A DNA stretch of 64,000 nt, from the NCBI RefSeq assembly GCF_011074885.1, contig NC_054690.1, positions 3,477,001 to 3,541,000 of the forward strand. Direction: 5' to 3'. This DNA is from Brettanomyces bruxellensis (taxonomy: Eukaryota; Ascomycota; Pichiomycetes; Pichiales; Pichiaceae). A program made the translations under genes and the position numbers. The notes beneath the pieces are model-generated. The model was not told the DNA's origin and did no database searches. It saw only the letters and a program-made list of their open reading frames with translations. This document shows positions 28,483-40,052 of this stretch, in pieces (the first letter of the stretch is position 1; each line of letters begins with the position of its first letter).

Positions 28483-30399
28483 ATGTTTCATAAAGGGAAG
28501 ATTTTGGAATATGGATTTGGTAATCAATCTATGAAATTTCATTCACTATGCTTTCATTACAGGAGCCGAAGTTGCTACGCATTTACTGGTCAATTAAGGA
28601 AGCAAGGTTGGGATCAACATCCTCTAATAAGTGGTCATTTGCGATGGTCAAGGATGTATATGACAATGTATGGAAGTAAGAACATGTTGCCGGACAGATA
28701 TTCAATGCAACTGGCACGAAGACCAGAACATCAAATAGATATGCAGTCTTTAAGAAAGTCATCACCATTCATCCAAGTGCGCAGAAAAATATCAATTATA
28801 AGAGGTACCGGCGTAGTGATAGAAGGAATTAGCAACAGAGTAAAAAGAATATGGCGTGTGATGAAGAATACGAAGAGGCCATTCAACACAGATGACATCA
28901 GTGCATTTGTTTCATGGCTTTTGGCTGGAAATGTTGTACTACTCATTATAGGAACGACCACATTTTTTTCACTTTTGCTCTATACTCTGAATACAGTGCT
29001 TGCTCAGGAGCTGGTGGCCGAATGGATAGGAAATATGATAACAAAAAATTCAAAGCTCACTGTAACTTTTGAGAGTGCCATAGTTCCGGATTGGAAAGAC
29101 GGGAAAATTCAGTTTAAGAATTGCACGGTGAGTCGGAGACCTAAGAATGCCGGTACATTCAAGAAAATAGCAGTAAATGGAGAAGGTGCAAATGATGAAA
29201 ACCACAAAGTAAGGCACAAGTTTCTGGAAATGGGAAAGAATTTGCCGTGGAATAAAAATGGATCCGAAAAGATGGAAGATAAGACCGCCGAGTACGATGA
29301 TGGAAATTATACGCAATTTGATTTCACAATAGACGAAGTAAATGTATCACTAAGCTTTAAGAAATGGCTGAATGGCAGAGGCATTATAAAAGAAGCATCT
29401 GGAAAGGGAGTTCGAGGTGTAGTTGATAGAACACATGTTTTCTGGAAGAAAGGCGATTCAGCCACCAAATATAAGAATGTTGCACAACCTGGTGATTGGG
29501 AAATTGAGAACTTTCAGGTAGAGGATGTGTTATTTAAACTGATGAACCCAGATGGTTTTAGATCATTTTCAGTGTCTATTTACAAATGCGAGGTTCCACT
29601 GTTACGAAAGAACTGGCTCATGTTTGATATTTTGAATGCAAAGCACATGAGCGGAAGTTATGATGGATCTCTATTCACCATGAACCGCCTGCAGAGATTT
29701 GACAGCTTTAACGAGGAAAAAAGAATTGACCGCGAAGTGAGGAAGACACACTTAAGGGAGGAGAAATACCAGGATTTAAGCTTAGTGGATGATCATAGTT
29801 TTAGTAGAATGACCAGATTTCGGATTGATAACTTGAAGCTTGATCATTTGAATCGGGGAATGTCTGGACCATTCGGATGGATCAATAAAGGTACAGTCGA
29901 CATGATTGCCGATGTTATTGTTCCTGAAAAGAACATCTCGATGAATGATATATCCATCGATGAGATAGTGAAATATTATAGTAAAAACCTTCGTGGGAAG
30001 GCTAAGAAAGCAGATGACAAGCTCGCTATGAATAATATGTTCATTTTAGACTTCTACCTAAGATTGAACAATCCACGAGCTTCGGTCCCATTGTTTTCAA
30101 ACGATCTTTCATATGTAAACAGTGCTCTGATACAGCCGATTGTGGCATACATCAACTCAAACAAGACATATATTCCTATCAGGTGTCGTATTTACAAAGA
30201 CGTCGAAGATTTTGATGGATCTTGGACATTATACGATTCGCTTTTGATGGATGATTTATCTATTGGAGTTTACAAAAGCTTTGCGGATTATGTATCAGAC
30301 GAACAAAAGAGAACGGATCGGGTCAAGAAAATCAGCATCTGGTCTTTACAATTTTTGTTGCAGCTGATACTTTTGAGTTTGAGCACTCTAAACAGCTGA
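28483..30399 (+). CDS. MDM31: Mdm31/Mdm32-family mitochondrial inner-membrane protein
   Basis: An inner-membrane protein needed for mitochondrial shape, nucleoid organisation and mtDNA stability; Mdm31 and Mdm32 act in separate complexes and affect cardiolipin and phosphatidylethanolamine. The start is the ATG at 28483 (the frame upstream has only TTG), giving 638 residues. The N terminus is basic and mitochondrial-like. The family block is clear: FNTDDISAFVSWLLAGNVVL, then a membrane helix and TITFFSLLLYTLN-like sequence, EWIGNMITKNSKLTVTFESA and IVPDWKDGKIQFKNCTV. A second hydrophobic segment is C-terminal (ISIWSLQFLLQLILLSL). Whether it represents MDM31 or MDM32 cannot be settled without alignment; the symbol is provisional. 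Confidence 0.85.
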   Translation: MFHKGKILEYGFGNQSMKFHSLCFHYRSRSCYAFTGQLRKQGWDQHPLISGHLRWSRMYMTMYGSKNMLPDRYSMQLARRPEHQIDMQSLRKSSPFIQVRRKISIIRGTGVVIEGISNRVKRIWRVMKNTKRPFNTDDISAFVSWLLAGNVVLLIIGTTTFFSLLLYTLNTVLAQELVAEWIGNMITKNSKLTVTFESAIVPDWKDGKIQFKNCTVSRRPKNAGTFKKIAVNGEGANDENHKVRHKFLEMGKNLPWNKNGSEKMEDKTAEYDDGNYTQFDFTIDEVNVSLSFKKWLNGRGIIKEASGKGVRGVVDRTHVFWKKGDSATKYKNVAQPGDWEIENFQVEDVLFKLMNPDGFRSFSVSIYKCEVPLLRKNWLMFDILNAKHMSGSYDGSLFTMNRLQRFDSFNEEKRIDREVRKTHLREEKYQDLSLVDDHSFSRMTRFRIDNLKLDHLNRGMSGPFGWINKGTVDMIADVIVPEKNISMNDISIDEIVKYYSKNLRGKAKKADDKLAMNNMFILDFYLRLNNPRASVPLFSNDLSYVNSALIQPIVAYINSNKTYIPIRCRIYKDVEDFDGSWTLYDSLLMDDLSIGVYKSFADYVSDEQKRTDRVKKISIWSLQFLLQLILLSLSTLNS

Positions 30400-33300
30400 A
30401 AATCGTGGACGCTTTCTTAAATTTAATTCATATTTTGTAAAAGCTCACAAATCTTGATGATTTGCATCTGATATATATTTTTACGGGATTAGAACAAACT
30501 TTGATATTCATGTGTATACAGCCAAAAAAAGTAGCCAAATAACCACAAATTATGTCCTACCGGTTGCATGCGTTGACTTATAGGAAAAAATGCCTTAAAT
30601 AGTAGCCACACTAGTATTTTGAGTGTTTTACTTATTTGATAGAGTGCAGACACGTAGATAAATTTCGATGCGGTATACTTGTCATTTTAATGTCCATTTT
30701 TATGCATGTTTATCCAAATTAGTTATGCCTCTAATTTTTCTTTGTTAAATAATTAATCACATTGTCCCAGAGATCCGTAAGTAGTCTTCATAATTCACGA
30801 TATCCTGATTGAGCTCATGGTGTAAATATTACGAGGAAAAAATATTTTATTTTTCTCCAAAATTAATATTATTATATCCCGATATGCTTCAATCCTCAAG
30901 AGGCTATCATTTTAAATGGCGAATATACAACCATGTTAATTTTCAACTAAGACATTAAAGTCTTCTTATAATTATCCTGCCGTAAATCTTAAAATAAGAG
31001 CTTAAATTTAAGGCATCCTGCAACCACGATGCCACACTTATCTCCGAAAATGAACTGGATTTAAAGCCTCGAAGATCTGCTTATAAGTAAAGAAAAGAAC
31101 AATCGGACAAAGTATGGGTTTAAAAGAAATAGACAAAGACTGTCAAATTTTATTATTTGCTGTCAATTGACTAATTGCATTGTTTTATTGCAAATGTTGA
31201 TTTTAAGAAAAATTCATGAGAGATGAGGAAGAAGTCAAAAAGAGCGAGCATTTTAAAATAACGAACGACACGAACACGTTCAGATATTTATCTCCTGAAC
31301 GAGAACATTTGCCGAGATATTCCTTTATTTGCTAAAGACGATCTAACAAATTTCATAGTAATGTTATCTAAGGGGAATGTACTTGACCACTTTATCAAAG
31401 GGTCTAGGGTTTGCTTCAATATTATATCTCCTGCGATCTTCATTTTCTGTATTATATAAATTATAAATTTGTTTAGTAGCTGGATTTCGGCTCAATTGTA
31501 ATCAGTTTGAACAATTTAACTACCTTGAAATTAAAGAAGCTAGGGAAAGAAGAAAAAAAGAAAAAAAAAAAAAAACGTGGCGGATAGAAGCAAAGAAAAT
31601 GGAAGAAATAGATTACAGGACCCGTCACCATGGAAACCATTAATGAAAATATAATAGAAAAGACCAAGTGCAGGAAAGCAGCTTGAAGCTGATTCATTTA
31701 TTTAGGTGAAGTTGAAAATGTTAATTTTTGGGGCTAGGTGCACAATAAACAAATTAAGCCTTATTCTGTGCATCTCATGGAAGCAATTCATGAAGATCGG
31801 TTGGTTCATTAAGCGATAACAATAAACGTTTCCGGCAACAGAAGGAACAGAAAAGTTTGTAGCTAAAAATGTTGTAGTAATTGCATGGCAAAAATGTATT
31901 GATACCTGATTGTTAGTGAATGCAAAGATAAAAAGAAATGTATGAGGGAAGCTGGCAAATGCAGTAGGGAATCGTTAGTGTCGAGGGCAAAAGGAAAAGA
32001 GGAAAGAAAAGGTAAAGTAAGCATGGGGAGGAAAACAAAATTCTAAATATTACTTCAGATGAGTCCAATGTGAAATCGGTATGATGTGGGGAACGGCAAA
32101 AAGTATAATAGACGCTATTGCAGTAGGAAGTATGGATAATGTATTGTAATTCGGCAGAACAGACGTAGACCGGCGGTATTTGGAGTAGAACAATTTAGTA
32201 GAATAATTAAATGAGGTATTTACGAAGAGGGTAAAAAGGTAAAGGAGATTGAGCGCAGAACCTGCAATAAGTGATAATGACGTATTTATTTTAGCTTTAA
32301 TGAGCATTATTAAGGTAAAAAGTATGAATCAAAAAAAAAAATCTCTACAAGAAAAGGAGAAATATGGTGAACAATGCAGATAATAAAATTTCTAACAATT
32401 ATCAAAATAAAGCAAATGATAAAAAATTAACTAAAAAAATTTCAGAAAGTATAAAATATTATTTAGCCCGGGTCTCAGCTAATTGGAGCCTTATAATAAG
32501 TATTCATTCAGAAACTGAGAAAGAAAATAGTACAAACGGGGCAAGCTTGATAGCGTTTTTTTATGAACGAATGTACATTCTAGCCAGTAGACTGGTTCAA
32601 ATTTGCCTTTGAATATCAACTTACATTCATGTATGGAATGAATGACTATAAAAGCATATCACTATTGTTGATTTGGGACCGCTTTTTGCGCCCTTTTTTC
32701 TTTTTGAGAATTTATATTGGGCACAATGCTGAAAATATTATAAAAAGAAACAACTATATAAAAACAAAATAAAAAACCCGCGGAAGAGAATTTGGAGAAT
32801 GCATTTTTTTTATCTGCACGGAATTCGAAACGCATTCATCTCTGTGACCGAAAGAACAATCAGCGAAGAAATGCCACATCGTTAGACCTAACTCTACCGT
32901 ACGTTCGGCAAAACAAACACCCGCATTTTGGATCCTGGTACATAAACTGGGCCATCCGCATCAGGTTCGATTCGTTTTCTTCCAGAAAAAAACGTATTTA
33001 AAGTTAATCAATTTCTTACTTTAAAATTATTTACTGCATTGTCGCAATAGAAGGTGTGACTAAGTATCAGGAAGCTGATTGTTTGGAAACAAAGTTTCTA
33101 TTGCGTCTCATTCCAGCCAGATCCAGCGTTTGCACAGTTTTGAATCTGGACTTTGCGTTAAACTTCTTTTGACTTGCATCTGTGCTTATCCGGCAGTTTC
33201 TAAATTTTTTTTCTTTATTTTCTCTATTTATTTTTTCGATTTTTTTAGTTTTTTTTTTTTTTTNNAAAATTTCATTTCTTTTATATATATTTTTTTATTT

Positions 33301-34133
33301 TCCCTTTATTTTTTACCAGCTTTTTTCGGAGTGGACTAGCTAGGCTGGTGATTATTATATACTAATAGTTCAACACTTTTTCTTTCTGTTCGTCGACTGG
33401 ATTCTAATAGCTCGCTTTCTTTAGAGCATCATCAAAGTTCTGGTTTCCAGTGAACTTGATTCTTTTTCATATTGGCCGTCCCTTTTTGTCAGCTAGCAGC
33501 ACTTTTTTCTTATCACAGGCATATTTTTTCCCCTGATTATCTTATTTTTTTCAGCCATCCGTGCAGCGGAATTTTGTTGTCGACACTATTCGGAAATACA
33601 TCTTTTGCAAAGGGCAATTGATCAGCAACTAGGACAATTTTGAAAGGGACAAAAACACAGGCAGAAAAATAATACCTGTGGATAACCGGACTCTTTAAAC
33701 ATTGAATACTTTTGGTGTTTCAAGTTTTCAATACTAATTACTACTCGGGCATACGTGCAGAAAGAAATTGCTCCCACATTTGAGAAACGAAGACTACGAT
33801 AACGAATATCATTCCGAGGAATATCGTGGAACTGTTCCAGGCGACTAACCAATCAACAGGTACATTTTGAAAGGTTTCAAGTTACAAGTGACAGGTCACA
33901 AATTTGTTCACAGTCTTTTCAGTTTAGGATTTTCAGGAATATTTCCCTTTTTCGCTTCGCTCTCCTTATAAGCTTTCCTCTTTTCTCGTCTTTTTTTTTT
34001 GTGCTCTACATATTTTTCCTGCTTCTCTTAACGGAGTTATTGCGACCATCTTTTTCTTCTCCATCGCAGCATTTTTGGTGCAGACTCAGAACTTTCCCAG
34101 ACCGGCTTGCTATTTTCTTTATCGTCTTCCCTG
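30400..34133. other. 3.7 kb gene-poor region upstream of Myb/poly-Q gene
   Basis: This is the longest stretch without a supportable gene. It is A/T-rich throughout with many A- or T-runs (for example 31559-31575), and frames are under 90 codons with no recognisable product. From about 33190 to 33330 it becomes almost pure T/pyrimidine on the plus strand. Two undetermined bases (N) sit at 33264-33265. The last kilobase could be promoter plus a long leader of the gene at 34134. Confidence 0.6.
33264..33265. other. two undetermined bases in a T homopolymer
   Basis: NN follows T13 (33251-33263) in a poly-T/A stretch. This marks unresolved homopolymer length or a scaffold join. Confidence 0.95.
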
Positions 34134-35903
34134 ATGTCTTTGCCAACCAGGAAGACCCAGAAATATTATGCAGAATCTGGGTCTTTTTCTGATTCAAAAG
34201 ATACGTCATCACCATCGGATAAAAGCCATACGGCTGGTGACAATACTCACAGCACAAATAGAACTTCCAGTCTGCAATCCCTGCCATCTGGGTATGCGCA
34301 ACAAAATTATAGCTCTTATCACAAGCTAGAGAAACCATTCCCAGTAGCAGGTGCTAACACGAGATCGTTTTCATTTGACCCGACGAATTCTCAGCCGCGT
34401 CAACCAGATGCGATCTTCAGCGAAAATCCCTTCCCACAGTTCGGGCAGTCTTCACAGCAACATCTAGAGCAGCTGCATTCTTACCAGAATATATCAACGT
34501 CGAAATCACAGCAACTGCCACTAACGCCACAGGGATATCAAGTGTATCACAAGAACCCTACGCAAAAGCAGCAAAACACAATGGGGACCGTTGTTAATGA
34601 TCAAGCTTACTCATACTATCATGGGAAGGCCCCTCAAACATTCCCCATGTCACAGCCACCAATCAACCCACCCCAAATAAACATACAGAAGGGATCCGGG
34701 ATGAATTTCATTTCGGCACCGCAAATAATGGAAGAAATGCCCTCAGGATATCAAAGTGGTGCGGCTGTGACAAATCTGGCGTCATCCAATGCATGCAATA
34801 TTCAACAAGGAACGGCTGAAATGACCGGATTAGCGAATCGTCCCGCGGATATTAATTATATGGGTATATCAAATCTTGCGTACGAGCTCTCACAGAAGAT
34901 TCCAATTCCCCCTTATGCAAACGTTCAACCAAGCCCAGAGTCGTTGAAAGTGGAACACACAAAACGGAACAGGAGAAAGTCCAAGTTTACTGAGGAACAA
35001 GACAAGATGATAGTAGACATGAAGAAGGCAGGAAAGTCCTGGGTAGATATTGCCGAAGCTTCCGGGGTTGGTACATACTTGGCTGCAAGAAATCGGTATC
35101 AGGTGTTAATAGGACAGCAAGGTGGTGTCAACTCTGACAGTGGGCCGGATGATGTTTTGCAACTTCGAGATATTTTGGACGAGGGAGAAGTTGAAAAATG
35201 GCAATACTTGACCCGAGAATTCATCAAGGCCAAGGGGCAGGATGTGAGTCCTGAACAGGTGAGGGAATTCATAAGATACCTGTTTTGGAAGAATCCAGCA
35301 CTCTTTGATGTTGACGAAAGTTACCTGTCGGAGCTCATGAAGTTGCAGCAGGGCCCAAAAAGCAAGGCACATGATATTCAACAGCAACACCAGCAACAAC
35401 ACCAGCAACAACAACAACAACAACAGCAACAGCAACAACAACAGCAACAGCAACAGCAACAACAACAGCAACAGCAACAACAACAGCAACAGCAACAACA
35501 ACAGCAACAACAACAACAACAGCCAATGTCATCAACACTCAGCTATCCCCAACAAGGAATGCAGATGCAGCTGGGACAAACGTTACAACAGTATTTCCAA
35601 CCATCGTTATATCCAACGTATGCCCAACCGCAAAGCTATGTTTTGCAACCACAAAATCAGATTTATTCTCCTGCGTCTCAGACCCAGCAGCATATGCTGC
35701 ACCTACCAAGACAAAATATACCCCCTCGTCAATTACAAATGGATTCACCTGCCCGAACTCCGCACGAGCAGGCGCCCCCCTCATGGCCACCTGTTGGAAT
35801 ACCGCAACAACAAGAACAAAGCCAGTCTCAGGTCTCACAGGAAGAACAGGGACTAATACAACAAGAAAAAAGCGGCTCAGATAAAGATACAAAGAGACCC
35901 TAA
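34134..35903 (+). CDS. Myb/SANT-like DNA-binding protein with 40-residue poly-Q
   Basis: A 589-residue putative transcription regulator. I do not recognise an exact orthologue. The N-terminal 275 residues are disordered and rich in Ser, Gln, Pro and Asn. A Myb/SANT-like domain lies at about 280-330 (RRKSKFTEEQDKMIVDMKKA, then GKSWVDIAEASG and YLAARNRYQVLIGQQ). A conserved-looking helical block follows (about 345-405: EVEKWQYLTREFIKAKGQDV, then FIRYLFWKNPALFDVDE). Then comes an uninterrupted run of 40 Gln (residues 424-463) and a Gln/Pro-rich tail. The frame is open further upstream but only with TTG, so the ATG at 34134 is used. Intergenic DNA is long on both sides (3.7 and 1.8 kb), typical of highly regulated factors. 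Confidence 0.85.
   Translation: MSLPTRKTQKYYAESGSFSDSKDTSSPSDKSHTAGDNTHSTNRTSSLQSLPSGYAQQNYSSYHKLEKPFPVAGANTRSFSFDPTNSQPRQPDAIFSENPFPQFGQSSQQHLEQLHSYQNISTSKSQQLPLTPQGYQVYHKNPTQKQQNTMGTVVNDQAYSYYHGKAPQTFPMSQPPINPPQINIQKGSGMNFISAPQIMEEMPSGYQSGAAVTNLASSNACNIQQGTAEMTGLANRPADINYMGISNLAYELSQKIPIPPYANVQPSPESLKVEHTKRNRRKSKFTEEQDKMIVDMKKAGKSWVDIAEASGVGTYLAARNRYQVLIGQQGGVNSDSGPDDVLQLRDILDEGEVEKWQYLTREFIKAKGQDVSPEQVREFIRYLFWKNPALFDVDESYLSELMKLQQGPKSKAHDIQQQHQQQHQQQQQQQQQQQQQQQQQQQQQQQQQQQQQQQQQQQQQQQQPMSSTLSYPQQGMQMQLGQTLQQYFQPSLYPTYAQPQSYVLQPQNQIYSPASQTQQHMLHLPRQNIPPRQLQMDSPARTPHEQAPPSWPPVGIPQQQEQSQSQVSQEEQGLIQQEKSGSDKDTKRP
35379..35522 (+). repeat. CAR (CAA/CAG) triplet repeat coding poly-Gln
   Basis: A mixed CAA/CAG tract, 144 bases, interrupted by CAC (His) twice near its start. 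From 35403 to 35522 it is 40 consecutive glutamine codons. Tracts like this vary in length between strains. Confidence 0.97.
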
Positions 35904-37720
35904 TTTTTATAATACCAGGTGGATAATGGTGTAAATATATACAGCCCATTTGAGCATCGACGACGACTCAAGTATATAGATAATGCATGTACGATATTTT
36001 TTGACAATGTAAATGTACTACAATTGTATGCGTGCGTGCTAATAGGTTGCATATTCAATCATACATGCTGTGGTCGCCTCTTCTGAAACACGGCAGTGGT
36101 CTCTTCGCCAAGGCAAGGAAGTGTTTCGCATTGATTAAATATTGCAAAGCTTGGGACAATCCGTATAGAGCTAATAAAAAAAAAAAAAAAATGAAAAACG
36201 AAAAAAAAATATGATCACTAGTGTAAGAATGTTGATCTAGTGTGACTGCGTTGCTAGATCTCAGCGAGAGGTAGGTATGCATTAAATTAAGTGAGAGAAA
36301 AAAAAAGTTCAATAGGGCAGATGCAAGCTGGAGGGGAGATATAACTATTGGATATCTGGCATCGGAATTGCAGATCTCTATTTTTTTTTGGACAACACCT
36401 ACGGATTATTAAACCGAAAGTAGTTCATAAAAGTGGCTGTTTGAAGTTAAGCTAACAATTATATTTACTACCTTGAGAAATCATGCTGCTCAAGAAGTTG
36501 AGTAGCTTCCAATATCATTATGCTTTTCCTTTTTTTAGAAGCCGCGGAACAACTTCAACCGAAGAAATCTGAACAGCGATCGTACAAACTGAAGCTTTTT
36601 AACAGTGTGATTGAGTACTATAGGTGAAAAGCGAGCCAAGAGGGAGCCCATTAGATTAGTTTCTGGTATTATCGAATGCAGCTTAAGCTAAACCAACTAA
36701 TATGTAGGGTAAGAATGGAATTTGTGAGTTCACAAACGGGCTGAAAAAAGTTTTTTCTATAAAAAATGGAGCTTGCTGTTTAATGCTGCCGACACATTGT
36801 ATCCAAAAACAGCCGCAAAAGAATGAGAAGATCAGTGACCAAACACTTCTCTCGCAGATTTTTTGGCTGCAAAATAATTAATGCCTAACACAGAAACTAA
36901 AAATCAATTAGTTCAGTTGGGGGCAGGGGAAAAAAAAAAAAGGCAGAAGAATCTCAAATGTTTTTCCTCTCATCTTAAGTAAATGGGGTATAAATAAAGG
37001 AAAGGGAAAGAGGGGGGAGGACGGAAGAGGGACATGGGCACGAGTAGCAATTTTTATTTATGATTTTATCATCTCCACATGATTGATCAACTGAATATGT
37101 GGAGTGGCGAAGAACAAAGCAAAACAAAGCTTAGAAATGTGAAATAAAAAAATCAGCCATACATATACCGACATGCCCCATGAATACTGCTTAAAAAAGT
37201 CCGGAAATTTTAACTTGATATTATTGTTCAATCATGTGACCGCGACTAAAACAGCAGATTGTCAATATTGTAAATGACCCGGCTAATTTTAACAAGATTA
37301 TTCGATCGTCTTTTCAGCCGCTGCCCTCCTTACTTCATACATTGTCAATGCAGCCTTTTCTTTAGTACTGCCTTACCCACTTTTTTTTTGGTGGGTCTAT
37401 ACATCCTGTAATGAAATTAGGATAACCAATGACTGCCTTTTTCCCTCCCCATATTTATTCTCCTCGATATTATGCTGGACCTTTCTTCTCTTTTCCTCTT
37501 TTCTGATACCTATATCTTCGGTTAAAAAAAGAGACTGTTTAGGGATTTCAGACGATTTTCAATACAAACTGTACTGCCAAGAGCTTGCTGTTACTAATAG
37601 AAGCAATCTAACCATCTAGGACGAACGAAGGCTGAATACTGGTTGAGGTGAACACCATTATATTTTCTTTACTTTATTGCTTAAATACCTGATTACATTT
37701 TGTTTATTTTCATCCACTGA
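35904..37720. other. intergenic, Myb-like gene to glycogenin
   Basis: This 1.8 kb stretch has no supportable gene. It holds A-runs (36176-36191, 36930-36941), a Cbf1-type ATCATGTGAC at 37231-37240 identical to the 10-mer in the RPS18 promoter, and a hairpin-like CCCAC-T-run-GTGGG near 37376-37395. Confidence 0.5.
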
Positions 37721-39598
37721 ATGCCGTCATATGCTTATGTCACACTTCTTCTTAACTCCGGTTACTTACCGGGAACGTTGGCGTTGGGTAAATCGTTGAA
37801 AAATACAGGCTCTGCAGTGCCAATTGTATTACTATACTCTAAGAATGCGGTCAAACCGGAGATAGTCCGTTTGCTTCATGACTCTGGCTTATTCGAAAGG
37901 TTCATCAACATTGATGACGATCTGATTGAAACGAGAAATCGGTACGAATTGGATAACTTGCTTCATCGTTCCGAATTAGACACAACTCTCACAAAATTGA
38001 ACTGCTGGAGAATGACCGATTACGATAAGTTGGTGTATCTTGACTCTGACACTATTGTCATTAGAAACATTGATGATTTGTTTACCACGGATGTCACCGA
38101 AACGCAAATATTTGCAGCACCTGATTGTGGATGGCCAGATTGCTTCAATTCCGGTGTTTTTTTGCTCAAACCAGACTTACACACTTTCGAGGATATTTCT
38201 AAATTCGCTGAAAATGTGGACTCATTTGATGGTTCCGACCAGGGTCTTCTGAACGAGTTTTTCCATTTATCTGGACCACCACAGTATTCGTGGGATCGTA
38301 TTCCATTTACCTATAATTGTACTTTAAGCTCGAACTACGAGTATGCTCCCGCAATGGTGAGGTTTCACAACGATATTCACGTTTTGCACTTTATTGGCTC
38401 TCTAAAGCCATGGAATGATCGGTTTATTTCCGGCAAACAAAGCTCGTTTGCACTAGATTTCTTTTCCAATGGAGATAAAAATACCATCCACGATTTATGG
38501 TGGAATGTGTTTGACTCTTTGCAAATTGCTGACAACAAGCCAAGAGATTTACTTGTGATGTCAGGAAACTTGCAACCAGATAGACTCGAAATTATCCACA
38601 GACCTATAATAATGGATATTGTGGAAGAGGAACCACAGGCTGTTGTTGATGAAGATGAGGGGCCAGCTTCTATTGACCAAGTTCTTGATTCTACTGAGGT
38701 TAAGTTTCCAATGTTTTATTACAAGAAGTCAGTTCATCACGAGCCACTGGTCGATCAATCTTCTAAAGGTGAAGCTTGGAGGATGAAGGAACCAAGATTC
38801 CACTTTCCGAAGTCGGAAACCGAAATTGAAGCTCCTCGAGAAGAAATGCCAGATTTAGCACCTGCAGAAAACAAAGAAGAACCTCCAAAAGAAAAGGAGC
38901 ACGAGAGAAAGGGCAGCTACGTTGATGAGTATGTCAAAGAGAATCCAATCTTTCCATGGGAAAAGAACCAGACAGAGCCAAAAGTTTCAAGGGTGTTTTA
39001 CAATTCCCCAGAGTATAATCCTCTTACATACAGTATTTCATTTTATGGGGATCACAAGGTGGTGAAGTCACCTGCAGCTGCAGATACCGAGGATGAAGAC
39101 GATGGTAAAATACCAACTGGAAAGTCGAATAATGGAGAACACAAGACGACGAAACGTTTGATAGGATTTGATGACGGTGACGCGTTGGAACATTACATAG
39201 AGGAGGTTGAAAAGCTTCCAGAATATGAAGACGAGAGTTCGGACACATTGAATGAGACTTTGGAAGAAGCAGAGAAAGATGTTGTAAAACATGAAGATTC
39301 CGGGAAGGGAAATACCGAGAAGGAAGACATTAAAAAGGAAATTGATGGAAAGGAGGAGGACGACGATCAGACCTTAGCAAATAGTGATAAGTATGAAAAC
39401 AATGTGGCTGCAGATCCCTCTTTGGCTAAGGTGGAAAACGACATAGAGGATGAAGATCGTCTCACAAAACTAAAGGAAGATAATTTGGAGGCGGGAAAAT
39501 TGGCGGATAGTGTGGAGCTTAACGAGGAGGAAACAACAGTAAATGAAGTGGTTGATACTTTGGCCTCTAACATTGGCAAAACCCTCTCTTTGAAATAA
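37721..39598 (+). CDS. GLG1: glycogenin (self-glucosylating glycogen primer)
   Basis: A 625-residue glycogenin, a GT8-family enzyme that glucosylates its own tyrosine to prime glycogen synthesis from UDP-glucose. The N-terminal catalytic domain (1 to about 265) shows YVTLLLNSGYLPGTLALGKS, LTKLNCWRMTDYDKLVYLDS with the metal-binding DSD at 108-110, FAAPDCGWPDCFNSGVFLLK and SDQGLLNEFF. The long C-terminal part is acidic and disordered, with a conserved fungal NPIFPWE motif. S. cerevisiae has two genes, GLG1 and GLG2, and this would be the single counterpart of both if no other copy exists. The ATG at 37721 begins directly at the first beta-strand. Confidence 0.93.
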   Translation: MPSYAYVTLLLNSGYLPGTLALGKSLKNTGSAVPIVLLYSKNAVKPEIVRLLHDSGLFERFINIDDDLIETRNRYELDNLLHRSELDTTLTKLNCWRMTDYDKLVYLDSDTIVIRNIDDLFTTDVTETQIFAAPDCGWPDCFNSGVFLLKPDLHTFEDISKFAENVDSFDGSDQGLLNEFFHLSGPPQYSWDRIPFTYNCTLSSNYEYAPAMVRFHNDIHVLHFIGSLKPWNDRFISGKQSSFALDFFSNGDKNTIHDLWWNVFDSLQIADNKPRDLLVMSGNLQPDRLEIIHRPIIMDIVEEEPQAVVDEDEGPASIDQVLDSTEVKFPMFYYKKSVHHEPLVDQSSKGEAWRMKEPRFHFPKSETEIEAPREEMPDLAPAENKEEPPKEKEHERKGSYVDEYVKENPIFPWEKNQTEPKVSRVFYNSPEYNPLTYSISFYGDHKVVKSPAAADTEDEDDGKIPTGKSNNGEHKTTKRLIGFDDGDALEHYIEEVEKLPEYEDESSDTLNETLEEAEKDVVKHEDSGKGNTEKEDIKKEIDGKEEDDDQTLANSDKYENNVAADPSLAKVENDIEDEDRLTKLKEDNLEAGKLADSVELNEEETTVNEVVDTLASNIGKTLSLK

Positions 39599-40052
39599 TC
39601 ATCTGTCGATTGTTTACATAAAGGATATTCTCATGCCATATAGTCTCTTTTCACTCGCAACTTTATTCGAATATTTGTTGATGCATGCGTATATTACTTG
39701 CTACCAAATTTTTTTGCTATCATTTTTTAAATTTTTTTATTTTTTTCGGTCACATTGCACAACTAACCTTATGAAAAAAAGGATACGTGATTATGCGTTT
39801 GCAAACAGGACTTATCATAACAATCGTTACTATTATAGCATTGAAATATTTTTTAATAAGGAAAACGAACGCTTCTTGTAACTATAGAATGAAGTAAAAT
39901 TGCAAATATGTAAAGATAGAACAGATCAAAGCAAAGCAATGAAGCAGCATTTTAAAAGTAAGATACGCAAACTCTCTCTACCAACCGCTACAAGTAATTA
40001 TCATATGAAATAATCCAGAAGACATCTCTCCTTTCAAACACTAATGCATGAG
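39599..40052. other. convergent 3' spacer GLG1 / CDC10
   Basis: This 454-base A/T-rich spacer holds the 3' ends of two convergent genes. No gene is seen. Confidence 0.4.

Noticed and set aside
32535..32610. Possible tRNA around GGTTCAAATTTGCC
   Set aside because: It resembles a B box, but no A box or acceptor-stem pairing was found at the right distance.
35335..35538. Minus-strand and shifted-frame long ORFs across the CAR repeat
   Set aside because: Poly-Leu, poly-Val and poly-Asn frames are shadows of the CAA/CAG repeat coding glutamine on the plus strand.
36332..37015. Three AGGGG stress-element-like sites upstream of glycogenin
   Set aside because: For 1.8 kb at this base composition one or two are expected by chance, so it is not listed as regulatory.
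7972..37405. T-run plus GGTGGGT...CTATAC seen near 7975 and near 37383
   Set aside because: Two short imperfect copies at unrelated genes, largely explained by T-runs.
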